This document shows, in pieces, positions 31,218 through 42,670 of a DNA stretch of 64,000 nt. The notes beneath the pieces were generated by a model. It made no database searches and had not been told where the DNA came from. It worked only from the letters and a program-made list of their open reading frames with translations. The translations under genes were made by a program, and so were the position numbers. This DNA comes from Mytilinidion resinicola (Eukaryota > Ascomycota > Dothideomycetes > Mytilinidiales > Mytilinidiaceae). The stretch spans positions 876,654-940,653 of the forward strand of contig NW_022985444.1 of NCBI RefSeq assembly GCF_010093595.1, given 5' to 3'. The first letter of the stretch is position 1. Each line of letters starts with the position of its first letter.

Positions 31218-32769
31218 ATGGTGAACCTCTCCTGGATCTACGGCCATGCAAAAACTACCTGGGCGCATCCAACTAGCCCCATCCAACTAACTACAAAATC
31301 TGGCGACGAAGTTTCCCTGTCCGAATTCTGCAAAGCCACAGTACCAGAATGCCACCTAAACCCCCTCCTCTTCAACGGCCATCTCCAAACCTGCTACACA
31401 GCTATCAAAGAAGAAGGACCAGCACTCACCTACAAGCGCAAGACTTTTGAATCCGACGATGTCAACTACCCAGGCCAGTTCACCGTGGATTTCGTGGCCC
31501 GTGAATCAAGTCCGAAGGATGACACGCTGCCAAAGCGTACAACGTACTACTCTGAGAAAGAGCTAGAGCAAATTGGGTCTTTGGACAGCAAACCTATGAT
31601 TATAGCTCTCCACGGACTTAGTGGGGGCTCGCATGAGCTTTATCTAAGACATGCAATAGCCCCGCTGTTAACGCCGGAAGCTGGTTGGGAGGGTTGTGTG
31701 ATCAATGCAAGGGGGTGTGCCATGTCGAAGTTGACGACGGATAGGCTGTTCAATGCTCGAGCTTCTTGGGATGTTCGGCAATTAGTGAAATGGTTGCGGG
31801 TGAAGTTTCCGAATAGGCAGCTGTATGGGATTGGGTTTTCGCTAGGGGCGACTATCTTGACTAATGTAAGAGCATTTCTCATTATTCGATTCTCTTGTTG
31901 ACTTTAGGGACGCGTAGTACGTTGCGGAAGAAGGCGCAAGTTGTGAGCTCAAAGCTGCAGTGGTCATATCGAGTCCCTGGAATCTGGAAGTGAGCAACAT
32001 AGTGTTGCAATCGACATGGGTTGGCCTCAATCTGTATTGTAGAGTTTTAGGAGGCTCTGTCTTAAAGTTGTTTGAGATGTGAGTGCGCATTCTCTGCATG
32101 TTGCCTTCCGCTAATAGGATCAGTCACTCAGAACAGATCCTCAAGAATCCCTTGATCGACGAGAAGAAAGTAAGAAGCATACGTTTTTTGTACGAGTTCG
32201 ACAGGTAACATTTATCTATGCCCCAATATCGTAATTGAACACTCACGAGTTGGGTATCTAGATACGTACAAGGACCAACCTGGGGCTACCCTACTGAAGG
32301 AGCATATTACCGCGATGCATCATCAGTGGATGCATTGAATAACGTCAGGATACCGCTCCTTGCCATCAACGCACAAGACGATCCGGTAAGATCGGAGACA
32401 ATGGAGACCCTGAACCCACTGACACATATCTCCAGATTGCTTGCAACGAAGCCATACCATACGAAGAGTTCAAGCTGAACCCGTACGCAGTGTTGTGTGC
32501 TACGTCGATGGGTGGCCATCTCGGATGGTTCCAGATCGGAGGCAAGAGATGGTTTGCTCAGGCGGTAAGATTCATTCGAATACCCTTTTCGATCGATGGG
32601 CTAAACCCAGTAGGCAACCGATTTCCTGAAAAGGTTCGAGACCGATGTCGATACAGCTGCAACTGCAACAAAAAACCCCGCGCTAAATAGCAATGCTGTG
32701 ACCTTGGGGAAAGGCCCTCGTTTTGATCCCTTACGCCGAAGGTTGCATGACCCAGCAATAGAGCCATGA
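31218..32769 (+). CDS. Alpha/beta-hydrolase of the YheT/EHT1 type (medium-chain ester synthase/esterase-like)
   Basis: Six exons, 31218..31865, 31918..32078, 32124..32204, 32262..32385, 32436..32564 and 32614..32769, encode 432 residues. All introns are 45-57 nt and each junction restores family sequence, for example 'ILTNYVAEEG' and 'EFDRYVQGPTWGYPTEGAYY'. The family opening 'CHLNPLLFNGHLQT' precedes the core fold. 'LHGLSGGSHE' is the oxyanion-loop region, 'GIGFSLGA' carries the nucleophile Ser at about 208, 'INAQDDP' the acid and 'MGGHLGW' the His. Yeast relatives EHT1 and EEB1 make and hydrolyse medium-chain fatty acid ethyl esters. I chose the ATG at 31218 because of its context and family length; an in-frame ATG at 31176 adds 14 residues. 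Its stop lies 45 bp from that of LOC1. Confidence 0.88.
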
Positions 32770-32814
32770 TGGCACTTGCGGACTCCCAAACACCCATATA
32801 GACTAGGTATCTTT

Positions 32815-33503
32815 TCAACCAAAAGACACCTTCTTCATCTTCCCTTTTGCCTTTGGCGGGGCACTAAAGGCACTCTCATCATCTTTTTTAGGAGCTGATT
32901 TCTTGTTTCGCTTCTTGCGGAGCGAATCCTTGGTTTCCTCCTAGGCATAACATTAGCATTAGAAAGACCATCAATGCACATGAACCACTCACTAAGACGG
33001 CCTGCTTTTGCTCGCTCCTAGCCTCTGCCTCCTTCCTCCTCGCTTCCCGAATCTCTTCCAATTGCCTCTGCCACACGTTAGCTAAGCCCACGCAGTCCTA
33101 GTATGCCTGCACTAACCGCCCGCATCATTTTCGACTCGATCTGACCATCTTTGTCCGCATTCACCATAGCTAAAATGGTCATCATGCTCTCGGTATCATC
33201 CACGAAGACCTTGCCCTTCTTCTGGCCTTTGACTTTCTGCACGCCCGCCGGCGTAATCATATTGAGTGTCGGGATTCCCAGCTCTTTCTCGCTGTACATC
33301 CGCCTCTTTTTCTTCAACACCGCGGCCGGCTTAGTCTTCTGTGCCCCGCCAGGTTTTGCGAGCGAAAGGCCCTTCTGTTTCCGTTTCGAAATGCCGCTGT
33401 CGGCGGAAGGTTTGCGGGATTTAGAGCTCTGCGTTGCACCAGTGTTGCCCTTAGGCCTTGACGAGCCTTTCGAGGACGTTTTCGAGGATTTCGTGGGCGC
33501 CAT
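32815..33503 (-). CDS. LOC1: 60S ribosome assembly/mRNA-localisation protein LOC1
   Basis: Exons 33503..33117, 33067..32993 and 32940..32815 encode 195 residues. The introns are 49 nt (GTTAGT..GGCAG, AGCTAACG branch) and 52 nt (GTGAGT..CCTAG). The basic, Ser/Lys-rich N-terminus is followed by the family block '[15 protein letters not shown]' and '[19 protein letters not shown]'. Next is '[20 protein letters not shown]', which the first splice creates exactly. A Lys-rich tail ends the protein. In yeast LOC1 is a nucleolar RNA-binding protein needed for 60S subunit maturation. The gene converges with the hydrolase gene and is divergent from VPS68 across 223 bp. Confidence 0.88.
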
Positions 33504-33726
33504 GGTAGTTTGCGGTTTTTGCAGATGTCGATCGCAAAAAAGTTCGAAGATGGAGCTTTGCGAGAGACGGGCCGATTCAGGGCACTTGGCACGCTAGTAT
33601 AATCCTGGCACCTGCAAGCTGATCTCCAGCAACGACGACAGCAGCTCCACAGCCTCGCGCAAGGCACTGAACTCAACACGACAGCATCCAGCTCCCCACA
33701 ACCAACCTCGCAGCAAAGCCATCTAC

Positions 33727-34393
33727 ATGCTCGAAATGTCCTCCCACCGCCTCTTCCGCTTCCCAAAGCCGCAATGGCTCAACAACGCCAACGCGCGCAC
33801 CTTCGGCGTTTACACCGCAGGCGCCCTCGTACGTGCCCCGTTCCCCTCACCTCCCCCAACTACCCCCTCACTAACCTGTATCACGCAGTTCTCCCTCGGC
33901 TTCTACATCCTCATCGACGCGGCCGCCTACTCCAGGTCCCCGCTCAACGGCTCCGACCCCGCCGTGCACATCACCTTCGTCGACTGGATCCCAGGCATCT
34001 GCAGCGCACTGGGCATGCTGGTCATAAACTCGATCGACAAATCTAGACTGTCCGCCGACTCCTTCAGCTACAGCGGGAACGGGGTGGCGTGGAAGGCGCG
34101 GCTGGTGCTGTTCCTAGGGTTCGCGCTGATGGCGGGCGGGCTCGCGGGCGCGGTTACGGTGCTTGTGCTGAAGTACGTCGTGCCGGAGTACGTGTGGCCG
34201 ACGCTGTGGATGGGGACGGCGAATGTGGTCGCGAATGGGTGTGTGATGTTGAGGTGAGTGATGAGTGGAGTGGCTTATGCTGCCCTGTTAATTTCGAGTC
34301 TTGATGGGAATATGCTAATGAGGATGCAGTTCGGTGGTCCTGTGGGTCGCGCAGAACATGGAAGACGAGTATACATACAATCTGGCGCTTTGA
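33727..34393 (+). CDS. VPS68: Vacuolar sorting protein VPS68 (UPF0220/TMEM50 family)
   Basis: Exons 33727..33828, 33889..34253 and 34330..34393 encode 176 residues. Intron 1 (60 nt) keeps the frame open, but removing it joins 'VYTAGALFSLGFYILIDAAA', the expected first membrane helix. Intron 2 (76 nt) leads to the conserved tail 'SSVVLWVAQNMEDEYTYNL'. Four hydrophobic helices are visible: that one, 'WIPGICSALGMLVINSI', 'LVLFLGFALMAGGLAGAV' and 'WMGTANVVANGCVMLRSSVV'. The N-terminal 'RFPKPQWLNN' is a family signature. A second ATG at 33736 is an equally possible start. VPS68 forms an endosomal membrane complex with VPS55 that acts in late-endosome to vacuole traffic. VPS55 is the next gene, 597 bp away and tail to tail. 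Confidence 0.88.
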
Positions 34394-34990
34394 GGACGAG
34401 CATGGCTTACATGCACAGGGACGACGAGCAGTGAGCTGGATGGGGTGCGATTGGATCTGCCTACTTGGGACCGGATGGATTTCCGGGTGAGGTTATTGCT
34501 GTATAAATATCTAACAGGCGTATATGGGTTGTCTTTTGCTCACATTAGTCATAGTTTGATTGTAGCGTTGCGATATCAAGTCCGTCAATTCGGTGAGCAC
34601 GTGTCTACTACGAGAAGCTGAGCGACGTCATGCATCGTGAGAAAGTTGGCAGCTGGTTCTTTCGAGCCTGTCAGTACTATTCTAATTAGTAGAAATATGG
34701 AGACCTTTTTTTTGACGAAAGGACCCTTTGTTACAAGGTCGTGCTGGTCTATGACGGATGGATATTCAGTACGCAGCAGGGATGATAGCAATCAATGAAG
34801 CCTCATGAGATGTTCTTGACTTAATGATACAAAACGCTTCCAAGTGCGATCTCCAAACGTCCAAAATCACTGCACGCCAATCCTGATACCTAACCCAGTC
34901 CAGCCTCGCTGCCCAAGCCGGATTTACTGTACACAATCCACATAAAATGACACCCTCGGACCCTGCTATCAACCATTCCAAACACAGAGC
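34394..34990. other. Convergent 3' flanks of VPS68 and VPS55
   Basis: 597 bp without a recognised gene. Both genes end into it. Confidence 0.5.
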
Positions 34991-35572
34991 TTAGAACTCC
35001 GCCTCCTCTTGAAAGAAGAGGCCGAAGCTAATGATAGTGCCGTAAATCAACAAGCCGCCGATAATCGACATGACCATAGCCGGGATCTGGATAATGGCGC
35101 AGTGAGCGAGGAGCGCTGGTAGAGCTGCCATATAACGAGTTAGCCACGGTTCTCTCAATGTACACACTTGTCAGAAAGCTCCGCTCTGGATACCAGAGGC
35201 AGCCAGCCTCTCTTCCAACTCCCTCCTCTTGCTTATAGAACAGGTTCCACGTACCAATCCCCATCACCACCAAGAAGCCGGTCAAGAACCGTCCGAAATC
35301 AACAATCCCGCTCCCGTTGCTCTCCATAAAGTCGTCAGGGTTCGCGGCGTGCCCGCAGAGCCAGTTGGGCAAGGGCGCTACGACGTAGGTTGCGACGACG
35401 AGCAGCGGGAAGTAGTTGTGCCATAGCGCGGAGGAGAGGATCACGAGGAGGAAGCCGATGGCGAGGACCTAGAGTATAGCGGTGTCAGACGCATGAGAGT
35501 ACGGTGGTGGGAGGCAGGTGAGCCGTGGGAGCGTACGAAGGAGAGGGCGATGATGGTCTTGAGGCCTGCCAT
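34991..35572 (-). CDS. VPS55: Vacuolar sorting protein VPS55 (OB-RGRP family)
   Basis: Exons 35572..35537, 35468..35255 and 35124..34991 encode 127 residues, close to the ~140 usual for the family. The first exon gives only 'MAGLKTIIALSF' and joins 'VLAIGFLLVILSSALWHNYF' in phase 0 (68-nt intron). The second intron is 130 nt with a GGCTAACTCG branch and joins 'LVVMGI' to 'ALPALLAHCAIIQIP'. Four membrane helices can be drawn; the short loop has the conserved 'LPNWLCGHAANPDDF'. VPS55 works in late endosomes with VPS68 in sorting to the vacuole. Both subunits of this complex are neighbours here. Confidence 0.9.
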
Positions 35573-35906
35573 CTTTGCGGGGGCCTGGTGGAGTTGAGGG
35601 GAGGTTGGCGGCGGAATCAAAAGTAAAGTGAGGATGTGTCGGAGCGCGTGCACTGAGTTGTTGTTTCGTAGTAGAGATCTGGTCGTAAAGCAGTGAAGAG
35701 CTGGGGCTGCCAGGTTGCGGTGCGATCGACTTTGGCGCCGCGATGAGGCTGGAGAAGGAGCGGGCCTAGCGCGACAGCTTGAGCTCCAGGGCATTCGTAA
35801 CGAGACATCTGCCTTGCACCTCAACACCACGAATATACATCACCACTTTCCTCCACCGCTCCTCTCACTCTTCTCTCGAACTTGGTACCTCCAACACTCG
35901 CCCATC
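35573..35906. other. Divergent promoter region VPS55 / proteasome alpha-6
   Basis: 334 bp between the two starts. Nothing specific was seen. The UTRs of both genes probably take up most of it. Confidence 0.45.
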
Positions 35907-36821
35907 ATGTTCAGGAACAACTACGACAACGACTCGGTGACCTTGTGAGCCACAACAATTCCGTCTATGTATTTCTCTAGCTAACAACTCCAGCTCACCC
36001 CAAGGCCGCATCTTCCAAGTCGAGTACGCATCAGAAGCCGTGAAGCAGGGCTCCGTCGTCGTGGGCATAGTGAGCAAGACACATGCCGTGCTTGCGGCCA
36101 TTAAGGTACACCAATACCCTCATTCACGATATCCACATCCATATCAATTCGAAACACACATCTACCGCTACAATATGGACAACGCTAACTCCCTCCCTCC
36201 CAGCGCAACGCCGAAGAACTCTCCTCCTACCAAAAAAAGATCATCCCAATAGACTCCCACTATGGCGTCGCCCTCGCCGGCCTCGCCTCCGACGCCCGCG
36301 TCCTCTCCAATTTCATGAAGCAGCAATCTCTCGCCTCCCGCCTGACGTACGACCGCGCGATCCCCCTGGCCGAAATCACCCTCCGCATCGCCGACCGCGC
36401 GCAGAGTAACACGCAGAACTACGGCAAGCGGCCCTACGGCGTCGGCCTCCTCATCGCCGGCGTCGACGCCCGCGGCCCGCACCTCTTCGAGTTCCAGCCG
36501 AGCGGCGTCACGCAGGAGATGCAGGCGTGTGGGATTGGGGCGCGTAGCCAGATGGCGCGGACGTATCTGGAGCGGAACTTGGAGGAGTTTGAGGGCGCCA
36601 GTAGGGAGGAGCTGGTCAAGCATGCGTTGAGGGCGTTGAAAGAGAGTTTGGCGCAGGATAAGGAGCTGACAATTGAGAATACGAGTGTGGGACTTTGCGG
36701 AGTAGACGAGAACTTCAAGCTTTATGAGCATGCGGAGGTTCAGGAGTGGTTGGAGACGACGTTTGAGAATCGGGAGGCGCCGGCTGAGGAGGAGGGCATG
36801 GAGGTGGATTCGGATTCATGA
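35907..36821 (+). CDS. PRE5: 20S proteasome subunit alpha-6 (PSMA1/PRE5)
   Basis: Exons 35907..35944, 35994..36105 and 36204..36821 encode 255 residues. The first exon, '[13 protein letters not shown]', and '[20 protein letters not shown]' after a 49-nt intron are the hallmark alpha-subunit N-terminus of PSMA1. The second intron (98 nt) joins 'VLAAIK' to '[13 protein letters not shown]'. '[16 protein letters not shown]' and '[14 protein letters not shown]' identify this particular subunit among the seven alpha types. The tail is acidic ([11 protein letters not shown]). Alpha subunits form the outer rings and gate of the 20S core in nucleus and cytosol. The promoter region is shared with VPS55. 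Confidence 0.93.
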
Positions 36822-37165
36822 GGGGTGCTTGAGTGAGCGGGTATGCCTAAGGGGTCGTAAAACCTAGATGAAATGCTGGTTCGGGGATGAAGGCTATCTT
36901 GGAGCGGCTTGCGTAGATATGACCGCTTCTGAGATCTGTATTCTACAGAGAATATTACGATTCCAACACCACCACTTCCTGAACTCCACAAAACCCTCTC
37001 ATTATGGTGAAATCAATATCCCTAAACTCTCGTAGAATCTAAATTCACCTACTCTGTGAATGCGTGCACGTGATACTGCTCCCCGCCAAAACAACCGCGT
37101 CCGAGCATCATATCAACACCTCCAAACAACAACCACTCCGCCATACCAAAACCCAACCACCCACC
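36822..37165. other. Intergenic spacer
   Basis: 344 bp between the proteasome gene and the CENP-W-like gene. No further gene is seen. Confidence 0.5.
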
Positions 37166-37636
37166 ATGGCCCCAGCATCCGGATCCTCCCTCTACCCCCG
37201 CAACACCCTGAAGCGCATAATCCGCGCCCACGCAAACCGCACCCTGAGCAAGAACGTAGATATCCTCGTACGCCAAACACCCCCCCTCTCCCAAAACTAC
37301 CTCACGCTAACAACCCCCCAGATATTCCTCGACTACACCCTCTTCCTACAAGAGTCCGTCCCCCCTCGCCCTTCCTCCCCTCCCCTCCCCTCCCTCCACC
37401 AGCGCGCGCAGCATAGCCAACGGCGCAACTCAGAAGACTATAGTTACTAACCGATGCCAGCTTGATCCGCGAAGCATCAATCCGCTCGAAACGCGATGGC
37501 GAGAGGGGCATTTCGGCGCGGAGTGTGCGCCGGGTGCGAGATGTAGGTTTCCCTGCGCCTTACAATCGGTTTTGCGGGCAGGAGCGTGAGCTAATTGGAA
37601 TTGGAATAGATGAGCTTGAGGAAGTTTAAGGGATAG
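37166..37636 (+). CDS. CENP-W-like histone-fold protein
   Basis: Four exons, 37166..37267, 37322..37353, 37461..37542 and 37610..37636, encode only 80 residues. The introns are 54, 107 and 67 nt; the second has an unusual GTCCGT donor but a perfect TTACTAAC branch. The assembled protein reads 'SLYPRNTLKRIIRAHANRTL', then 'SKNVDILIFLDYTLFLQD', 'LIREASIRSKRDGERGISAR' and 'SVRRVRDMSLRKFKG'. This is a single histone fold with the CENP-W/Wip1-type start and end. CENP-W pairs with CENP-T at centromeres as part of the constitutive inner-kinetochore network. The gene is easy to miss because its exons are so short and no single open frame covers it. A related histone-fold protein remains possible. Confidence 0.75.
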
Positions 37637-37653
37637 GGAAGTTTAAGGGATAG
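37620..37653 (+). repeat. 17-bp perfect tandem duplication over a stop codon
   Basis: Bases 37620..37636 are repeated exactly at 37637..37653. The first copy ends with the TAG of the CENP-W-like gene. The second copy is therefore an untranslated copy of the last codons. Confidence 0.85.
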
Positions 37654-38249
37654 TGCGGATACTTCGTACGTGGGAACGGGTCAATTCGGTTATGGTTACA
37701 AGGGGGCGTTTAGGATAGGGCAGGGCGGTTTAGGAGGGGGATACCCACTGGGATCGTGTTGTGGGCTCTAGAAGGGCTTTGACCATTTTTTGGGGCGGCG
37801 TTTAGGGTTGGCTTCGTGTCTGCATTGGGGATATCAGACGTATGAGATTGCGTTTAGCAGCCTGGCTTAATCCAGCTTAAACATACACAAGCAGGATATG
37901 AATATGGCTACGCGATTTATCCATTTTGTCCCGACTTACGAAGAGGGTGCTGAAGCGCCACAAGCAGCGGCAAGTAGGCCGACTGTCAGCTTGCTGACAC
38001 TCTCTAATATAAGCTTTGAGGGGCTTTGCATCTTCTAAAAGCTTTGAGAATGCGCCGAAGCAATCTCCAACGGTAGTAAGCAACTGTGCCTAGATTTTGG
38101 CAAAGTACTGTATGTTGGGTGAGAGAAGTATTTGATTTTGTTTCTATGGATTTCGTTCATTCTACATCAAAGCCATCCACGACAGCAAGCCCAATCAGCT
38201 CGCCATATCAACCAACCCTCCGCCATCACTCCCCTACCTATTCAACCAC
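37637..38249. other. Convergent 3' flanks, CENP-W-like / NAA35
   Basis: 613 bp; apart from the 17-bp duplication at its start nothing was recognised. Confidence 0.5.
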
Positions 38250-41200
38250 CTATAGCTTCACTACCTTAGGCACAATCCACCACTCATGATACCGCTTCCC
38301 CTCCCCCTCGCCCTCCGCCACTCCCTCCACCCTCAACTTCCCCTCCGCATCCGCCGTACTTACCAATTCCCCAGCCATGCCCCTCAATCCTGCCACCGCA
38401 ACGCCCGCAGCCACACAACTAAACAAACGCCCCTGAACCCTACCGCTCCACTGCTCCTTCACCCCCTCCGCGCTCGCCGCCTTCGGTCCCAACTTCTTCA
38501 GTTTTGCAAACGCGTCTTTCGCGCGCTTGACACTCGCGTCGATGGGTTGGTAGGTGGTCGCTTGCTGGAGATGTTTGACAATGGACTCAGAGGGAGATGT
38601 TGGGGCGGCGTGCGGGCCGAAGGGATGGATATGCGTGGTTAAGGTATCGAAGGGGATAATTTCGACAGGCTGTAGGAGAGCGAATGGTTTGGTGCGGAGG
38701 TCGTAGCGCAACTCTGGAGAGGAGAAGGGGCGCGGTGGTTGCGGGAGGAGGTGGAGGTAGGAGAGGAGGGTGTAGAGCTGTTCGATGAAATTAGTATAAT
38801 TTCAAGGTAAGGGTGCGCGGATGGTGTTGATATGGAGGAGGGAAAAGGGAGAACTTACACTACTCAACGCTGCACTTAGCTCTTCTGTGCCGACCGCTTC
38901 AGCGAGGAGGGCCTCGATGTATGCCTTGCCTTCTTGAACTTTAGCGGCCTTTTCAACGTCCACTTTCTTGCCTTTTTCTAGCCGCTTTTGCCGCTGCTCC
39001 CAGAACTCGAGGAGAGTGCTGAGTAGCCGGTTGCGGGTTTCGGCGACTTTGGCGAGGAAGAGATACATGCCTGCAAGCTCATCGGGGAGGTAGATGTCTT
39101 GTTCGAAGCCGAGCTGGATGATCCATTCGATTTGGCGGAGTTTCAGGTGGTAGACCCATGTCGTGAGAGGGTATTGTTGGAGGTCGGATGTTAGGGCTTG
39201 TAGTTCGTCATCGAGGATACTAGCCTGGGATGTGTAAGTATACGGAACGATCACTGAAGTTTGTACCGTTCTAGAACGACTTTACGTACATCAGACTGTA
39301 GCTGGTCAAATGCAAGTAGGCTGTGACAGAGCATTCGTCGCATTCGACACCGGTTTTGGCACAGAGCTGTCCAAAGCTCCACATAATTCTAAAGCGTGGA
39401 TTAGTAAAAGTATGATGGAATGCTTTCTGTTAGTTGAAAAGACATACCTGAACTGCCCTGTTCGTGAAATCGTCAATGATGCTAGCCATTTGGAGCCGCT
39501 TATCTTTCGGGAAGAGCGGGTTTCGAGGAGCGTCAATAGTCCAGTTGATAGGATCAAGGACCTGATCTTCTGGGAATACCATAGCAGCAAGATCATCCCG
39601 TAATAGGCCTTCGAAGATCTCGTTATCTCCAGCAAAAACGAAGCCTGCTAGGTAGGATCGTGCGTAGGCTGATGGCTGAACTTTGCGAGAAGCGAAGGCC
39701 CATAGAAATGACTAGTGAAGGCTTTTGATTAGAATCGTTGATTTACAAAAGAGAAGATTGCGTAGACACTTACCTGATACTCCTCGGGAGCAGGATCTAG
39801 GAACGTATACTTCGTCGCCTCAGCACAGTCTTCACATAGCTGTTTCAGCTTTGCAAAGGCGTCTTTGAACTCTAATTCAACAATGGGCCGTGGTGGCACA
39901 GTACTGGTCAGCCTCCGCTGGATCTTGGTACTGAAAGCATCTGGCACTACACGAGCTAACTCATGAGAGGACTCGATCGCCGGAAGTAAAGCAGACACTG
40001 GCGGCCAGTATTTGTCCAAGAAGTTGATAGAATAGTCGGGCGAGAGCGCTACTAGGAAGTTTCGGCGGAACTCTAGGCGGCAATTTATAGCGGCTTTCAC
40101 TGTTTCGTCGATGTCGTCTACACTAAGAAAAATTTAGTCTGATATTCAAGTACGAAAAAAGAGTCTATATCAAGTTGTTGGCACGCTTTGTGTGAACAAA
40201 AAGTGGCACACTCATCAAGCACTCTGTATCGTGCGTACACGTGTCTGCCACTACCTGGGGCGCTTCAAGGAGTTTCCATATAGGTCAAGGTGCTTCCATC
40301 TTGTTCAAATTCCTGGAAATGCATTGAAGAACCCCAAGCAGTGGCAGACAGGTGTACACACGAGACAGTTTGTTGTACAATTAGAGCGCCACCTTTTCCA
40401 TGCCCCACGTGATCGGACAGGTAGACTTACTCGGTCGCTAATATTTCCTCCGCAATTTCCAACTCATGCAACACAAAATCATGAGGTACTTTGCTGAAAA
40501 GAGATCGGTTGTAAGTATGAGTGCAGAAGTCTTCCTCCTCGAAGTAGTCTCTCGAGGTGATCTTGCCAATAACGAAATCGCAGGACTTGATAATACCTAA
40601 ACAGTATGCCCGGAGGACATCTTGCAGAGCATCCGTGACACGGCCTGGGTTACCACGATAAAACTGGGCTTCTTCGAGTGATCGAGGTTCCGGCCATAGC
40701 AGTCTATCGATATACACAGACGTGAACAGAGTCTGGGATAGTGGGTATCCTTGATGCCACGCCATTTCGTAGCATAGAAGCTGGTCCATGATGCCCAGAA
40801 CTTCTTCCGGGAGAAGGGTCCGTAACGCGTCGTAGTTTTCCTCTAGAGTCTCGCCGGGCTGAAGAAATCCGCTGTCCATCTTGGGGTCCATGATCTAGAG
40901 AGTCAACATGACGATACAAAAGTGGGCTGACATGACCAACCTCGAGAGCCCCGATGGACTCGAAGAGCGTGAAGTACTCATCTTTCACGAGCTGACCGAT
41001 CTTGAGAGCTGGAAAAAGTCAATCAAATATTCATAAATGCTCGAAAATGCTCGAAAATATTCAAGCTCTGCATAGCAGAATGATATGGCCGAACTCGGAC
41101 GCAAAATAAAAGATCTCGGGCTGAAGGAAAGAGTATGGAAGGACGTGACATACCTTGAGAAGCCTGAGTAAACCTCTCAGTGATATCCCAAACTTTAGAG

Positions 41201-41407
41201 CCACCGTTGACGATTGGCTGCGGGACCTGTCTCAACGGCAGCTGCGCCTGTTTCGGCGATGCAGAGTCACGGTCGAGGCCACAGTCGGCAGCACCTGGAC
41301 ATATTAGCTTTATTTGAGACACCTGTAGCTAGGAACGCACTCCCGATAGTAACTTTGATCTCACCATCGCCCTCCGTTGACGATTCATTTGTTGATGTGT
41401 CTGCCAT
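38250..41407 (-). CDS. NAA35: NatC N-alpha-acetyltransferase auxiliary subunit NAA35/MAK10
   Basis: Nine exons, 41407..41341, 41294..41154, 41008..40941, 40894..40431, 40122..39774, 39711..39448, 39388..39290, 39224..38859 and 38777..38250, give 781 residues. The introns are 46-308 nt, and the reading frame is kept at every junction. The diagnostic 'MDPKMDSGF' block lies just after the third intron, preceded by 'DEYFTLFESIGALEI'. Later conserved parts are 'CLGIIKSCDFVIGKI', 'LVALSPDYSINFLDKYWPP' and 'NYVELWTALCQNRCRMRR'. NAA35 holds the catalytic NAA30 and NAA38 together at the ribosome, where NatC acetylates N-terminal Met followed by hydrophobic residues. The long fourth intron is the least certain part. 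It lies just downstream of ATP15 on the same strand. Confidence 0.88.
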
Positions 41408-41749
41408 GGTTGGGTATCAGAAGCAGGCGGGAGGGGAGAGTTTTGTACGACAGGCCGCCGCTGAAAACCACCAGAAGGGCTTCACCTCGCCAGACACAAG
41501 TCACTTCAGCTTTAGTCACAGGAATGGTATTACATTTTCACCAAGTCAGAGATATAGAACACATAGAAGAGACAGATAGAAGTTCAGAATAAAGAGCACA
41601 TCGATAGTATTCGTCTTCATTTCGACCCATCAGAGGTTTGATAGTACAGAATATACAGCCCTCTCCCCCGTCCATCCCGCTCGGCATTTCAATCGCCCAT
41701 CCCCCATCTATCCACCCCAGAAATCACCAATTGGCCTGGTAGACTCTTT
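41408..41749. other. NAA35 upstream region
   Basis: 342 bp between ATP15's stop and the NAA35 start. No gene is seen. Confidence 0.5.
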
Positions 41750-42091
41750 TTACGACTTCTCCGCGTGCGACACGAAGCTCGCCGCGTTCGCTTCGCCCAA
41801 GTTCTTGTTCTCGCCCTGCTTGCCATTCTACCCTCGGCCATCAGCTCCCGTCCTTGCTAACATGCCCAATGGCTCCGGGATGTATCAGACTCACCTCCCA
41901 CTTGGCGAACCGGAGGTCCATCTCGCCGCGGCGCTCGGCGGCTACGCGCATGTCTTCCTTGAGGGAGCGGCGGACCGTACGGGATGCGACCGCGAGGAAG
42001 CGGTTGTAGCTGGCGATTGTCAGTGAGGCGGCGGGTGTAGAGGGAAGGTAGACGCGTACGTGAGCCCTGCGGTTTTCCAGGCGAAAGTCAT
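41750..42091 (-). CDS. ATP15: Mitochondrial ATP synthase subunit epsilon
   Basis: Exons 42091..42060, 42009..41895 and 41827..41750 encode 74 residues. The introns are 50 nt (GTACGC..CGCCAG) and 67 nt (GTGAGT..GGTAG). The product opens 'MTFAWKTAGLTYNRFLAVAS' and continues 'RTVRRSLKEDMRVAAERR' and 'MDLRFAKWENGKQGE', which is the fungal epsilon subunit from start to end. The protein belongs to the central stalk of F1 in the mitochondrial matrix. No cleavable presequence is expected. No single exon exceeds 115 nt, so ORF scanning misses the gene. Confidence 0.9.
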
Positions 42092-42670
42092 TGTGGCGGT
42101 AGGAGTGGTTGGGGGAGTTTGTGGAGGATTTGCTGGTCGGGTTGGAGGAGCTTGCGGGAAGCTCGAAGCCGGAGATGTGAGGGTGCCAAGGGTTTTTGAG
42201 AGATCACGTGATGATGGACGACGACGTCGCATCACACTTCCAAGATGTAGTGTTCATCCGTCGAATCAATTCACGATATCGAGACCAGACCATCCTGTGA
42301 TCTCTCAAGGCTCCACTGAGGCAGTATATTGGCCAGTCTTCTCATACGGCTGAAGCAGAATAGCATTTCCCATGGCTCCAAAAGTTCTCTTCCATATTTT
42401 ACGTAGGTAGCGTTCGAATTAATGCAACTAGATTCCCCTTAGCTCCATCAAGGATTATGATACTCATCTCAGTAGCTATAGGTCAGACCTGTAACAAAGA
42501 TGGTGATTGATCATCAACTAATAGAGTCCACGGTATCGGCACGCCCTTCAATAATCATGTTGAGTCATCATCCGTAGAAATTTAGGGTCTAGAGTATAGT
42601 TCCCGCATCTGTCCCCATCTATATAAATAAGCTCCAATTCTCAACACCCTGCACCCTCGTATAAACGAGA
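42092..42670. other. Divergent promoter region ATP15 / MFS transporter
   Basis: 579 bp between two starts. It contains the TATA element listed separately. Confidence 0.45.
42622..42629 (+). promoter_or_regulatory. TATA box of the MFS transporter gene
   Basis: TATAAATA lies 42 bp upstream of the transporter ATG, in the right orientation. The short distance implies a very short leader or a start slightly downstream. Confidence 0.45.

Noticed and set aside
33829..33888. Treating the in-frame Pro-rich segment of VPS68 as coding
   Set aside because: It has GTACGT and CACGCAG ends, and its removal restores the first membrane helix of the family.
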